Shown here in pieces: positions 50,745 to 60,109 of a DNA stretch of 64,000 bases (positions are counted from its first letter, which is position 1; each line of letters opens with the position of its first letter). A model generated the notes under the pieces. It did no database searches. It was not told the DNA's origin and saw nothing but the letters and a program-made list of their open reading frames with translations. This DNA is from Sphingobacterium sp. BN32 (lineage in GTDB: Bacteria > Bacteroidota > Bacteroidia > Sphingobacteriales > Sphingobacteriaceae), in the NCBI RefSeq assembly GCF_030503615.1, contig NZ_CP129963.1:2480001-2544000 (forward strand), read 5' to 3'. The position numbers and the translations under genes are program-made.

Positions 50745-52157
50745 TCATTCTCGTAGGTTCGGATTGAATATTAAGGCGCGTGGTGTAAATGGGATAATCA
50801 GTCGTCGCGAGTTAGATTCTATGGTCTTGATGACATTCCCTTCCGCATCGTAGCGATTTAAAACAGTCCTATTTAGCGGATCATTAGCAAGGCGCTTAAT
50901 ATCCATTAAGCGTATCCCACCCTTAAAACTCAACTCTCTACGTCGTTCGTCCAACACATAGTTCAACGCCTCTGCCGGGCTTTCGGCGACTAAATCCTCG
51001 TGCGTATCTTCCAGCATACGTTTAAAGCGCAATTTATTGATTAAAGCCATAGCCTCATCTACTTTGCCCGCTCGCGCATGGCATTCGGCCGCAATTAGCA
51101 TCATTTCAGGAACAGTGATCGCATTATTAAAGCGCACAACACTTGAGGAACCATCCGGATTAGCGACAATCTGATAAATATATTCCCAAGTATTATAATT
51201 TTGTCCATAATGGGCAAACAAGCGCAAATCGTTCTCTGTATAGATGGATATTAAATCCTTGGGCAGATAAATATTTAACCCGGTTGTTTGGAAAAAGTTA
51301 AACTCCTGCCCCGCTTTTCCAAATATAACTTCCTGATACTCTTCCATTTGAAACAGCAAGAATACATAGGATTCGTATTCCATCAAAAACGGGTTATAAT
51401 CGATTAAGAACGAATTGATGGCAAGTGCTTTATTGGCGGAATCCAGAGCTTGTTCATACGCTCCTTTCTGGAGCTGTACTTTCGCTGATAGCGCAAAAGC
51501 GCAGATTTTCCCCGGATGCAACACATCCTTTCCTTTATCGGGCAGCTCAGCAGTCGCCATCGCATCGTGCAAATCTTGCTCAATCAGGTCGTAGAGCTGC
51601 TTCACCGTAGCGCGCTGCGGCAACTGATTGGCGTCTAATGTCGTAATCAAGGGCACCGCCAAATCGCTCTCGGCACCAGCAGCATTATATTGCGGAGCGT
51701 ATAAATTCACCAATATAAAATAAGCATATGCGCGGTGAATCTTCGCTTTTGCAATTAACCGCCGCTTTCCCTCAGCAGTGCCATCCAGCGCGAAATCTAG
51801 ATAATTAATAACCAAATTGGCCTGTGCGATATTTCTGTATAATGCCCGATAAAGGTCATCCGTATCATTATTATTCCAGATCGGTTCATTCCATAAATAC
51901 GCATTCCGGAGCGAGTAGTCGCTTGCCATACGAGCTACCGAATCGGGGTGGAAATAAATATTATCCGAAAGAAACTCTGCGATGATCATGTTATGCGAAG
52001 CAAAATCACGACTGTTCAACACTTCTTCAAAGTCTACAAAATTCCGAACAGATATGTGTTCGCCAGTATTGGGATTTACATCCAAAAACTTGGAACAGGA
52101 ACTCAAAAGACAACCCAGAAGGACATATAAAAGGAAACTAGATGGTAGTGTTTTCAT
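50745..52157 (-). CDS. RagB/SusD family nutrient-uptake outer-membrane lipoprotein
   Basis: A 470-residue surface lipoprotein that binds glycan or other nutrients for import by its SusC partner. Signal and lipobox: LLYVLLGCLLSSC, followed by SKFLDVNPNTGEH. The helical TPR-like core includes ANLVINYLDFALDG and AKIHRAYAYFILVNLYAPQYN, and the SusD C-terminal motif VLDERRRELSFKGGIRLMDIKRL is near residue 405. Its ATG overlaps the TGA of susC (ATGA), the usual coupled arrangement. The partner gene is interrupted, so uptake by this pair is doubtful. Confidence 0.92.
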   Translation of the reverse strand: MKTLPSSFLLYVLLGCLLSSCSKFLDVNPNTGEHISVRNFVDFEEVLNSRDFASHNMIIAEFLSDNIYFHPDSVARMASDYSLRNAYLWNEPIWNNNDTDDLYRALYRNIAQANLVINYLDFALDGTAEGKRRLIAKAKIHRAYAYFILVNLYAPQYNAAGAESDLAVPLITTLDANQLPQRATVKQLYDLIEQDLHDAMATAELPDKGKDVLHPGKICAFALSAKVQLQKGAYEQALDSANKALAINSFLIDYNPFLMEYESYVFLLFQMEEYQEVIFGKAGQEFNFFQTTGLNIYLPKDLISIYTENDLRLFAHYGQNYNTWEYIYQIVANPDGSSSVVRFNNAITVPEMMLIAAECHARAGKVDEAMALINKLRFKRMLEDTHEDLVAESPAEALNYVLDERRRELSFKGGIRLMDIKRLANDPLNRTVLNRYDAEGNVIKTIESNSRRLIIPFTPRALIFNPNLRE

Positions 52158-55100
52158 CAGAAACTAGCGTTAATTGAAAATGAATATTGTCTTGGCATCT
52201 GTGGAGATAGAAGGCCATTATTCGCGACCGAGCGTGGATCATAGCCATATGCATTTCTTGCCCAAAACCAGATATTATTCATCTGAACAGAAACCGATAG
52301 CCGGCTCATCCTCATCGGCGCGGTGATATGCCGTGGAAAATGATAGCCGACCTGCACTTCCTCCAATCGAACAAAGTCGGACGACAAAATTGAATTCGTT
52401 GAATTCTGCGTGATCAGCTCTCGCCCTAAATGATAATTCGCCAACTTTGGGATATCAGTAAGGTTCTCATCTCCAGGCTTCCGCCATCGGTAAATTAAAT
52501 CCGAATGATGGTCTATGGCAGAGGATGGCGCAGGAATATACTTCCGCATCACTCCCCCCGACTGCCAATTGATTCGCGTTTGGAAGAAAAAATCAGCAAC
52601 ATCGATAAACTGATTGATCGAACCCGTATTCGGCGAAATCGTTACTCCGCTGAAAACCAATGCGGATTGCTCCGCAGCGTCCAAACGAGCACCTTGATCA
52701 TTAAGAATAGTCGGCTCGCCCTCTTCGTTCAAGCCGCCCCAGCGATAGCTCCACATCGCATTCTGCGAATAATTGTTGCGAGGGCTAACTAGGTAAGCAT
52801 AGTTCGCGATATATTCCTGCTCCGGAACTTCTACATTAATAATATCATTGAAGGATGCCAGCAAATTGACATTCCAACGAAATCTGCTCCGATCAAATAA
52901 CTTCAGTGTCGACACAAATTCCAACCCTTTGGTCCGGATGGTATTCTTAACATAACGTGATTCAAGACCTGTGGCAAAATCCGGTCGATTGTACATATCC
53001 AGCACAATACCTGTCGTCAGCCGATCGTATTTCCGGATATCTAACAGGAATCGATCGCTTAAAAAACCCAGGCGTATCGAAGGCTCATGATTTAAGATAG
53101 CAGGAGGTAAAAAATCCATGACCAAAAAATTGGGCTGCACCACGCTATGTCTATCCAATTGATTCAGCTCAAACTGAATCATAAGTGACTGATACTGATC
53201 GAAATTCTGCAAGCTATAAATTAGCGATAAAGTACTTAGGAAATCCACTTTCGTCAGTAAATGTTGCTTCAAGTTATAATTGAAATCACCCGACCATAAG
53301 GTTTTATCCTGATTATTGAAGTAAGCACTCGCCTAGAACTTCATCAGGTCGTTGAACAAGCCTAGATAAAATGAGGTCTTTGCATAATTCAAATTGATGT
53401 TGCTCATATTAGGGTCGAAGTAATTGGTCAAGGAGATGGAATAATAGTCCCAATTGGTTTCTAGATTTCTATTCGCGCGATGCTGCGCCGGTAGCCTCGG
53501 CGAGCGCAATCCGCCAATTTTCGTGCCGATCAAAAGCTCATTGATAATGCGGTTCTCCGGAATAAAACGCTGATGTAAGTCCCAATCCAACAACAAACTC
53601 GCATCATGGAACATCGCATAATTAGGCCTTACGCCATGATTAGGTATATAAACACCATTGTACATCAATTTCGTTTGAAAGGTTTCCCGATAAGAATACC
53701 CGAAGTTTCCGCCAATACGCAGGTTCCTGTTCCGCTGATTTTGCGGTTGCGGAATATTAATCAGCAACCCTGTTTCTATTGGCTCTCCATAGATATTTCT
53801 TGCTGCAGTCGGCTCCATCCAGATCGTGTCGCCCCCCCGACCGCGCGCATCTACCCCATAAAAAACCTTCACAGGATTCATCTTCGCATCCAGCATCGAA
53901 ACCCAACCGCTCAGCCCAGCTTTGAATTGATGGATTTCCGAAACTGTTTTATTGAAATCAAAACCTGATCGAAAGTCCATCGTCTCTTCTAAACTTCCGC
54001 CACGTTGATTATAATTCCCAATTGGCGCCCAATAGGTAATCCCTTTATCTTTAACAGGGACAGAATACATATTGAAATGCCTCCGTGCATCTGTAGAATG
54101 CTCGTGTGTAAATTGTTCCGTCCGATTTTTGGTTCGTTGATAGAGCAAGGTGTTGATCCAGCTGAGCGATGGACGAAAATTAACCTGAACTTTCCCGGAG
54201 GCCGATAAGGTACGATTGCGACCCAGGCTATAATTCAAACGCTGGTCTTCCATATAATTACGTCCAACGTCCAACGCGCCCTTTTCCTTAAACTGCTGGT
54301 TTAAATCATATCGATAGGTATCGTTTTAATCATACACATAATTTCCTTGTTCATCATAGAGCATCTGATAAGGCTCTAGCGACATACTCATGCGTGGAAC
54401 AGTCTTATTCTCGCCAAGACGATAGCGCACATAAAGATTACCCTCGATCTTATTTTTGAAAAAGGAAAAACTGTTGTTCGAGTTCAGATCAAAGTTCCGC
54501 ATGTAATCGCCAGGCGTGGAACTCTTATTATCGCTATACATCAAACTTAAATTATAGCGCACTTCATCTTTACGCCCCGCCAAGCGCAGATTATAGTTCT
54601 GCATACCCACACGCTGTTGGCTTTGTCGAATCTGTTGCTGATTGTCGAGATTGCCAAGGGAATCCCAACGATGTTCGAATTCCGAAGCACTGATTTTGTC
54701 GTGGCGATGATGATTTAGCAAAAGGTAAGCAGGATTGACGCCGATATATGGTAAATGGAGGTTCGTCATGGGCGTAATGTCCAAATCAAAGCGATCTCGA
54801 TATAAATCCAATAAGTCTCTCGAGGATATCCTTTCCAGGGACTTATTACTCATATCTTCCAACTCGGAAATGAAAAAATTCTGTGTATAGTGTATTTCCA
54901 GTGGCTTACCAACCGAACCGCGCATCGTCTTAATCAGCACCACACCGTTTACCCCTTCGGGTCCATACTTTATGCCCTCCTCCGGATCACGAATCACCTC
55001 CACACTTTCAATGTTCGCCATCGGCATATTAAGCGGAAACTCCTTTTCGGGAAATCCATCGACCAGTACAAGCATCCCTTTGGTATCAGCCGGCAAAGCC

Positions 55101-55855
55101 GAACCGCCCCGAAACTCCGGAACTAATCCCAACGAGGACAATTTCGTTTGATTAACAATATTGGCCCCAACTTCTCGCATCAGCTCACTCCGCTTCTGGT
55201 CAAAAACACGCTGAAATTCCAAGAATGTAGGATACATAGCCATCGATTCTGGCATATTCCTTTTCATCTGTTCATACAGTTGGCGCAGGTTCATATTTCC
55301 ACTAATGTTCAATTGGGGCGTCGAAAAAATAACTTCCTGTTCCGCTGTCGTCGAGGGACGAAATATCAGTCCCGGGACGGTTCCTTCCAACATCTGACCC
55401 AGGTTGAGGTGCCGCCTTTGCTCAATATCCAGCATGACGTTTTTCGGATTGCGGTGTCGCACAATGGCCTCTTCAATTCTACTGACCTGTTTCTTCAAAT
55501 GAATATCTCTTCTGCGCTTTAGTTGCCGCAGCGAATAAACCAACGGCGCATAGCCCACACATGAAAAAGTGATCTCCATCTTATCTTTATTGATGCTTTC
55601 GAAAGCATACTCCCCCCATTCGTTTGTTTTCATCACAAATCGAGAATCCAAAACGGTAAGGGTAGCTCCCGGGATGGGCTGCTTAGTTTCCGCATCGCGG
55701 ACAACACCGAATAATTGAACTCGATCCTGCCCCCAAACCTCGACACTAGCAAGGCATAACAAAAACAGAATAATTGATATTTTTAAGAAAAAACGTTCGT
55801 GGGCTCGCCAGACCTCACGTCGAGCGTATCTCGGCGTATATAGCGTTATATCCAT
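52157..55855 (-). pseudogene. SusC/RagA TonB-linked outer-membrane receptor, interrupted by two in-frame stop codons
   Basis: One reading frame of 1,233 codons holds a whole SusC protein except for TAA at codon 510 (54328-54326) and TAG at codon 841 (53335-53333). There is no frameshift: the three segments of 509, 330 and 391 codons are in the same frame. Segment 1 has a signal peptide, the carboxypeptidase-like domain (LFGVVRDAETKQPIPGATL) and the plug (MLVLVDGFPEKEFP, VEVIRDPEEGIKYGPEGVNG). Segments 2 and 3 are barrel strands ending with MPRQYSFSINASF. No TonB-type transducer, sigma or anti-sigma gene, or glycosidase, is adjacent. Recent inactivation is the simplest reading; sequence error or stop read-through are alternatives. 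Confidence 0.88.
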
Positions 55856-56058
55856 AAATATTTCAGTATTAATTGGTTTCTTTTCGATACGGTTTCAATA
55901 ACCATATATTATTTAATCGGTTACCCTAAATTAAAAACTATAAATTAATTATTAAAAAAATATTTTACATTAATTTCATAATAAAGAAACTTTTTAATCT
56001 AAAAACATCTACAACAAAGCGCTAATCGCTACTTTTACAAAAAATTAAGAACACAAAA
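55856..56058. other. AT-rich upstream region of the sus pair
   Basis: About 200 bases of strongly AT-rich sequence with no open frame. It should hold the susC promoter, but I see no clear TAnnTTTG box on the minus strand. Confidence 0.4.
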
Positions 56059-56087
56059 AAAGGCTACCCATAACGGGATAGCCTTTC
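56055..56087 (-). terminator. Terminator of the S1/P1 nuclease gene
   Basis: AAAGGCTA / TAGCCTTT stem with an inner GGG/CCC pair, followed on the minus strand by TTTTTTTG. Confidence 0.85.
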
Positions 56088-56108
56088 CAAACAAGGTTAA
56101 ACTAGCGC

Positions 56109-56900
56109 TTAACCGAAAATATCATTAAGCTCCTTCGCCAGGCGCAAACCTGCTTTTAGCAAGCACGCTTCCATAGGATCTTTGAAACGGAAGATATAAT
56201 CGTACGACAATTTGTTTTGCTTCGCGACATCATCGTAAATCACATTCGCAAGCTGATGCGACTCATACAACCACTGCTCAAAGGTTGAATTGGTATATTG
56301 CTTGAAGAAGGACTTATCGTAATCCAATACCGTAGCATATTCCGTAAAAGAATACTTCTCATTGTCGACTAAATCACTATCCCAAACACGGTGGATGTTG
56401 CCCTGGCGGCCAAAGAAGGTAACATTGATCTTATTGCCTCCCAAATCCTCCGCACGACTGACGTGCATTGGCTGATGTGCATCCCCCAATAGATGGATCA
56501 CGTAATAAAGAGCTTCACGTCTTTGCGCAACGCTCAGACTCTTATCATTCACCTGTGCACGAACTTTTGCGTATGCCTTATACAAGTTTTGCTCCGGCGA
56601 ATTCTGTAATGCCGTATTGAACTCTTCGAAACTCAGGTTTCCGGCGGTATTCAAGAAATGCCATGAGCCTGTAGAATTTAATAATGGATCGGGCGAGGAC
56701 TTGATAAAGTCTGCCCAATTCGACCAATATGCAATCTTTTGCTTTCCAATCAATGCCTCGATATTGCGTTTTGCCTTTCGCGTAAGGTGTTTTTCTGCGA
56801 TCTCAGAAATAACACGGTGCCCCGTCATCCCCCAAGCAAACAATTGCTGGCTCGTCGTCAACAGGGTAAATAATAACAGGATCTTTGCTACTGTTTTCAT
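56109..56900 (-). CDS. S1/P1 family zinc nuclease
   Basis: A 263-residue exported nuclease that degrades single-stranded DNA and RNA. After the signal peptide (KTVAKILLLFTLLTTSQQLFA) the mature protein begins WGMTGHRVISEIAE, where the N-terminal Trp and His are zinc ligands as in P1 nuclease. Further ligands are in HFLNTAG, YYVIHLLGDAHQPMHVSRAED and NIHRVWDSDL. The full trinuclear zinc site seems present. It may allow use of extracellular nucleic acid. The DUF4268 gene lies seven bases upstream in the same direction. Confidence 0.93.
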   Translation of the reverse strand: MKTVAKILLLFTLLTTSQQLFAWGMTGHRVISEIAEKHLTRKAKRNIEALIGKQKIAYWSNWADFIKSSPDPLLNSTGSWHFLNTAGNLSFEEFNTALQNSPEQNLYKAYAKVRAQVNDKSLSVAQRREALYYVIHLLGDAHQPMHVSRAEDLGGNKINVTFFGRQGNIHRVWDSDLVDNEKYSFTEYATVLDYDKSFFKQYTNSTFEQWLYESHQLANVIYDDVAKQNKLSYDYIFRFKDPMEACLLKAGLRLAKELNDIFG

Positions 56901-56907
56901 TATCTAT

Positions 56908-57369
56908 TTATTTAAAAAGTTCAAATCCATACTGCGCATCCGACCAAAAGCTGTCCAATGCGATAATGCGCGGCTTAAAAAAAGAGATCAATGCCGGCCA
57001 ATCCTCTTGACGAAATACGCTAACATTTGGGAGTTCCGTATAAATCCGCGCAGTCTCCTTTCCATAATCATCAAAACTATGCGCATCCCAAATCCATTCC
57101 TCCCCCAATTCAGCTTCCAATACCACTTGATATTGACGAAACTGCTCCATTAACAACGCACGGATACCCGCATCAGGGTGCGCCATTTCAATCGCTATAT
57201 GCGCTTTTTTGTTGTCAGCATCCATCCGAAAATAAAGATGCTTAATCCCCGTCTTATAGTTTATCCAATTGACCTTTAAACCGTCTGCACCAGCAATTGG
57301 CGTCATATACTGACCAAAGCTTGTCCAGAAGGACTCCCGAATTCTCTTTGCTTCTTCTCTTGAATACAA
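56908..57369 (-). CDS. DUF4268 domain protein
   Basis: A 153-residue soluble protein (REEAKRIRESFWTSFGQYM, LEAELGEEWIWDAHSFDDYGKETARI) that matches DUF4268, a domain otherwise found at the end of some restriction-enzyme-like proteins; the stand-alone form is common in Bacteroidota. No ATG is available upstream; TTG at 57369 gives the expected N terminus. A -7 box TAGTTTTG on the minus strand (57392-57385) about 16 bases upstream supports that start. The nuclease gene follows after seven bases. Confidence 0.8.
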   Translation of the reverse strand: MYSREEAKRIRESFWTSFGQYMTPIAGADGLKVNWINYKTGIKHLYFRMDADNKKAHIAIEMAHPDAGIRALLMEQFRQYQVVLEAELGEEWIWDAHSFDDYGKETARIYTELPNVSVFRQEDWPALISFFKPRIIALDSFWSDAQYGFELFK

Positions 57370-57446
57370 TACCGTTAATTTTCTGCAAAACTAGCAATCT
57401 ATTTAAACTTTTGTGTCTCCTAATTGTTTTCTTCTTAAATTTAACT

Positions 57447-57980
57447 ATGGACAAAAAGAAATCATTAATAGCACTTTCGGCGGTTGCATTAGGTACTGTT
57501 GTTTACAATCTATTGCGCCCGGTAAAGTCAAAAGTAGACGTTATTGAACCATTTGATCTTCAGAAATATTTAGGGCGTTGGTATGAAATCGCACGTTTTG
57601 ATTTCCGTTGGGAAAAGAATTTAAAAAACGTCACAGCAGATTATTCCTTGAATGAGGACGGCACCGTCCTTGTCAACAACCAAGGCGTGAACATCACTAC
57701 GGGAAAACATAAACAATCCATTGGCAAAGCCAAATTTGTGGACGAAGAGAATCGCGGTGCACTTAAAGTATCTTTCTTCGGTCCCTTCTACGCTGGCTAC
57801 AACATTGTCAAACTCGACGAACACTACCAGGATGCCTTAATATTCGGAGACAACCTAGACTATATCTGGTTCCTGTCGCGCAATAAAACCATGTCAAAAG
57901 AACGCAAGGAAGCCTATCTAGCCTACGCACAGGCACATGGATATGACACCTCCAAATTAGTCTGGACCGAACAAGAATAG
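57447..57980 (+). CDS. Bacterial lipocalin (Blc-like)
   Basis: A 177-residue lipocalin. After an N-terminal hydrophobic anchor (KKSLIALSAVALGTVVYNLL) the first lipocalin block is YLGRWYEIARFDFRWEKN near residue 40, the second YNIVKLDEHYQDALIFGDN, and the third LDYIWFLSRNKTM. It has no lipobox cysteine, unlike E. coli Blc, so it is anchored by the N-terminal helix or secreted. Lipocalins of this group bind lysophospholipids or fatty acids and serve envelope repair. The ATG at 57447 begins the anchor. Confidence 0.87.
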   Translation: MDKKKSLIALSAVALGTVVYNLLRPVKSKVDVIEPFDLQKYLGRWYEIARFDFRWEKNLKNVTADYSLNEDGTVLVNNQGVNITTGKHKQSIGKAKFVDEENRGALKVSFFGPFYAGYNIVKLDEHYQDALIFGDNLDYIWFLSRNKTMSKERKEAYLAYAQAHGYDTSKLVWTEQE

Positions 57981-58073
57981 AATCATGAACTTCAGAAAAA
58001 AAGCCTGGGTAAATACTCAGGTTTTTTTCGTTTAGGAATGCTTCGACTTAAAGCCCTTTCAAACCCAATGTAA

Positions 58074-58135
58074 ACCCCATGTATAACCCTTTCAAACCCG
58101 CTCGCGAGCGGGTTTGAAAGGGTTATACATGGGGT
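58074..58135. repeat. Perfect 62-bp palindrome
   Basis: Positions 58074-58104 and 58105-58135 are exact reverse complements, 31 bases each with no spacer, centred on CTCG|CGAG. The left arm contains CCCCATGTATAACCCTTTC and AAACCCGC. Just before it lies CCCTTTCAAACCCAATGT (58054-58071), the same lead as in the C-rich element at 4980. Confidence 0.95.
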
Positions 58136-58216
58136 AGTATTTAGTAGTTAGTAGTTAGTAATTAGACCTAGGGCGGAAATGGGTCTAAATACTAACTACT
58201 AAATACTAACTACTAT
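58135..58216. repeat. Heptamer array F, inverted pair
   Basis: TAGTATT, TAGTAGT, TAGTAGT, TAGTAAT, TAGACC (58135-58168), then TAGGGCGGAAATGGG, then CTAAATA, CTAACTA, CTAAATA, CTAACTA, CTATTCA (58185-58219). The halves are imperfect inverted copies. The stop codon of the minus-strand gene (TAG at 58215-58213) is the start of the last unit. Confidence 0.88.
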
Positions 58217-58521
58217 TCAAATATTCCCTGAATAAACCCATACTCTAGCGTTGTATCTTGGGCGATACTTTCTGCTATTTCCATCAGGTCTGTTGGGGAG
58301 ATTATATTTTTAAGGCCTGCGTTGAACAAGCCTGTTAGGGCTTGTGCGGCTTCCAATTTTTCTGTGGGGCTGATGAGTGAGCTCCCGAGGTAGAAATTTA
58401 ATACCGAGCCAGCGTAGTCGCCAAAGAGTTCGAAGGTTAAGGTCTTCTTTTGCGATCTGAGATGGCTAAGGAATTTTTCGAAATCCCCTTGTAGCATATT
58501 CTTTTGGGTAGCTGTTAACAT
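58213..58521 (-). CDS. Hypothetical protein, 102 residues
   Basis: A small mostly helical protein that I do not recognise (MLTATQKNMLQGDFEKFLSH..., EKLEAAQALTGLFNAGLKN). No signal peptide or known motif. Its last codons are GFIQGIFE and its stop codon lies inside the heptamer array, so the native C terminus may have been altered by the array. The OmpA-like gene upstream is in the same direction but separated by a terminator. Confidence 0.55.
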   Translation of the reverse strand: MLTATQKNMLQGDFEKFLSHLRSQKKTLTFELFGDYAGSVLNFYLGSSLISPTEKLEAAQALTGLFNAGLKNIISPTDLMEIAESIAQDTTLEYGFIQGIFE

Positions 58522-58569
58522 AGCACAAAAGTAATGATTAGTACAAGGTTTTAAAATGGTTTAAAAAAA

Positions 58570-58607
58570 TCGGCGCACCATTCTTCAACGAAGAATATGT
58601 GCGCCGA
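58570..58607 (-). terminator. Terminator of the DUF937-OmpA gene
   Basis: CGGCGCAC / GTGCGCCG and inner ATTCTTC / GAAGAAT stems; on the minus strand followed by ATTTTTTT. Confidence 0.88.
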
Positions 58608-58633
58608 CAATTTAATTTAGAAAAAAACTTAAC

Positions 58634-59977
58634 TTATTTTCTAACACTGATTGATACTCGTCTGTCTTTAATACGGTCAGACTCTGGAGCATTAGCTTCA
58701 TATTTCGCTAATGAAGAACCATAGCCTTCCGTTTCTACGACTCTGTTTCCTACGCCCATTCTATCTAAAATGGCTTTCACAGCATCGGCACGCTCGCCTG
58801 ATAATTTCAAGTTGAAAGCTTCATCGCCTGTTTTATCTGTATATCCACCGATCTTCACCTTTACATCTGGATAAACCTTCAAAATATCGGCAAGATTTTG
58901 CAATTGTGTTTGGCTTTCGGCAGTGATTTTAGAAGTTCCGGTTTCAAAGTTTAAGTTATCAAAGTCGAACCAACGGTCTTTAAGCTGATCCTCCGAATAC
59001 TGTTTGTAATCGCTATTCAAGAATGCCACTAGCTGATCTTCAATACCGCCCTTATAAGCATTGATTGTGCTATTGTCCGGTAGAGTCACCATGATCGACT
59101 CGCGCACTGGCGCCGTTGTCACTGTATCAACGATGGTATCCACAGGAGCAACTGTCGCTGGAATGGTATCCGTTGTCGCTGTTTCATTTTCACGGCTACA
59201 TCCTTTTCCAAACAAGAACCATAATAACAGCAGCAATAATGGAATTAATAACCACCATAAGCCACCGCCTTTTTTACGCTCCTCCTCACGAATATGTGCT
59301 ACCGGGCGATCTTCGACGCGGTTTTCCATACGTGTTACCGGTGGAACAAAAGGATCATCTACGACTACATCTCTAACCGGGTCAATGATAGGCTCACGCT
59401 CTGAAGGCGGTGTTACCGGTCTTCCCTCCACAACGCCTGGTTGCGATAGCAGTGAAGAGCCCAACACGCCTAAATTTAATCCGGAAGGCAATGCTGCCAA
59501 GAAATCAGACTTATTATTGTCCAACAATCCTGCGATACGGCTCGTATCCCAATCGGTACCATTCTTTGTTAGGGCTCCGATAACGCCAGGCAATGCTGTT
59601 TTGAAGAGCTGCATAACCGAGCTACCATTTGTGTGTAGGAATCCTGAAATTGTGGCGATCACCTGATCTAAGCCTCCACCAAAAATGGAAGAGATCAAGT
59701 GCGATCCTTTCTCAGCATCTGCGGGATCATTATCCACTCTGTTCCACACGGAACCCAGATCTGAAAAATTTATCTGTGAAAAATATTGCTTTAATACATC
59801 GAAAATTCCACTTTGCTCCGACGGAGATTTGCTCTGCAATCCGAGAAATAAAGAAGGAATTACGGCGTCTAAACCTTTGCGAACGTTGTCTGACGACTCG
59901 CCGTGCTTTGCGGCTAGGTTGTCGAAGACCTGATCATTAAAATATGACCGAGCGGTTGTTAATAAACTATTTTCCAT
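58634..59977 (-). CDS. DUF937-TM-OmpA family protein
   Basis: A 447-residue protein with three parts. Residues 1-185 are a DUF937 (YidB-like) region (LDAVIPSLFLGLQSKSPSEQ, ISSIFGGGLDQVIATISGF). A Pro/Asp-rich linker leads to one transmembrane helix near 238-257 (LWWLLIPLLLLLLWFLFG). The rest is an OmpA peptidoglycan-binding domain (NLADILKVYPDVKVKIGGYTDK and LSGERADAVKAILDRMG). There is no signal peptide, so DUF937 should be cytoplasmic and OmpA periplasmic, anchoring the inner membrane to the wall. The order DUF937 then OmpA is known in Bacteroidota; its role is not. Confidence 0.88.
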   Translation of the reverse strand: MENSLLTTARSYFNDQVFDNLAAKHGESSDNVRKGLDAVIPSLFLGLQSKSPSEQSGIFDVLKQYFSQINFSDLGSVWNRVDNDPADAEKGSHLISSIFGGGLDQVIATISGFLHTNGSSVMQLFKTALPGVIGALTKNGTDWDTSRIAGLLDNNKSDFLAALPSGLNLGVLGSSLLSQPGVVEGRPVTPPSEREPIIDPVRDVVVDDPFVPPVTRMENRVEDRPVAHIREEERKKGGGLWWLLIPLLLLLLWFLFGKGCSRENETATTDTIPATVAPVDTIVDTVTTAPVRESIMVTLPDNSTINAYKGGIEDQLVAFLNSDYKQYSEDQLKDRWFDFDNLNFETGTSKITAESQTQLQNLADILKVYPDVKVKIGGYTDKTGDEAFNLKLSGERADAVKAILDRMGVGNRVVETEGYGSSLAKYEANAPESDRIKDRRVSISVRK

Positions 59978-60078
59978 ACTGTTTATATAAATTGATATGT
60001 TGAACTAACAAGCAGTGTAATATTTTTGTTTGCATGAAGACACATTATTAAATTAACCTTATATTAACATCCTAACCG

Positions 60079-60086
60079 TATTTTTG
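60079..60086 (+). promoter_or_regulatory. -7 box of the alkaline phosphatase gene
   Basis: TATTTTTG, 23 bases before the ATG at 60110. No pho-box-like repeat is obvious upstream. Confidence 0.45.
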
Positions 60087-60109
60087 AAAAAAATCAAATA
60101 TTATTACAC

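Noticed and set aside
52157..55855. Three separate genes encoding SusC fragments
   Set aside because: All three segments are in one frame with signal peptide, plug and barrel in order; the later segments have no sensible start codons or signals.
59061..59666. 201-codon open frame antisense to the OmpA-like gene
   Set aside because: Ser/Thr/Asn-rich composition is the shadow of the minus-strand gene, which has clear domains; no promoter or start support.
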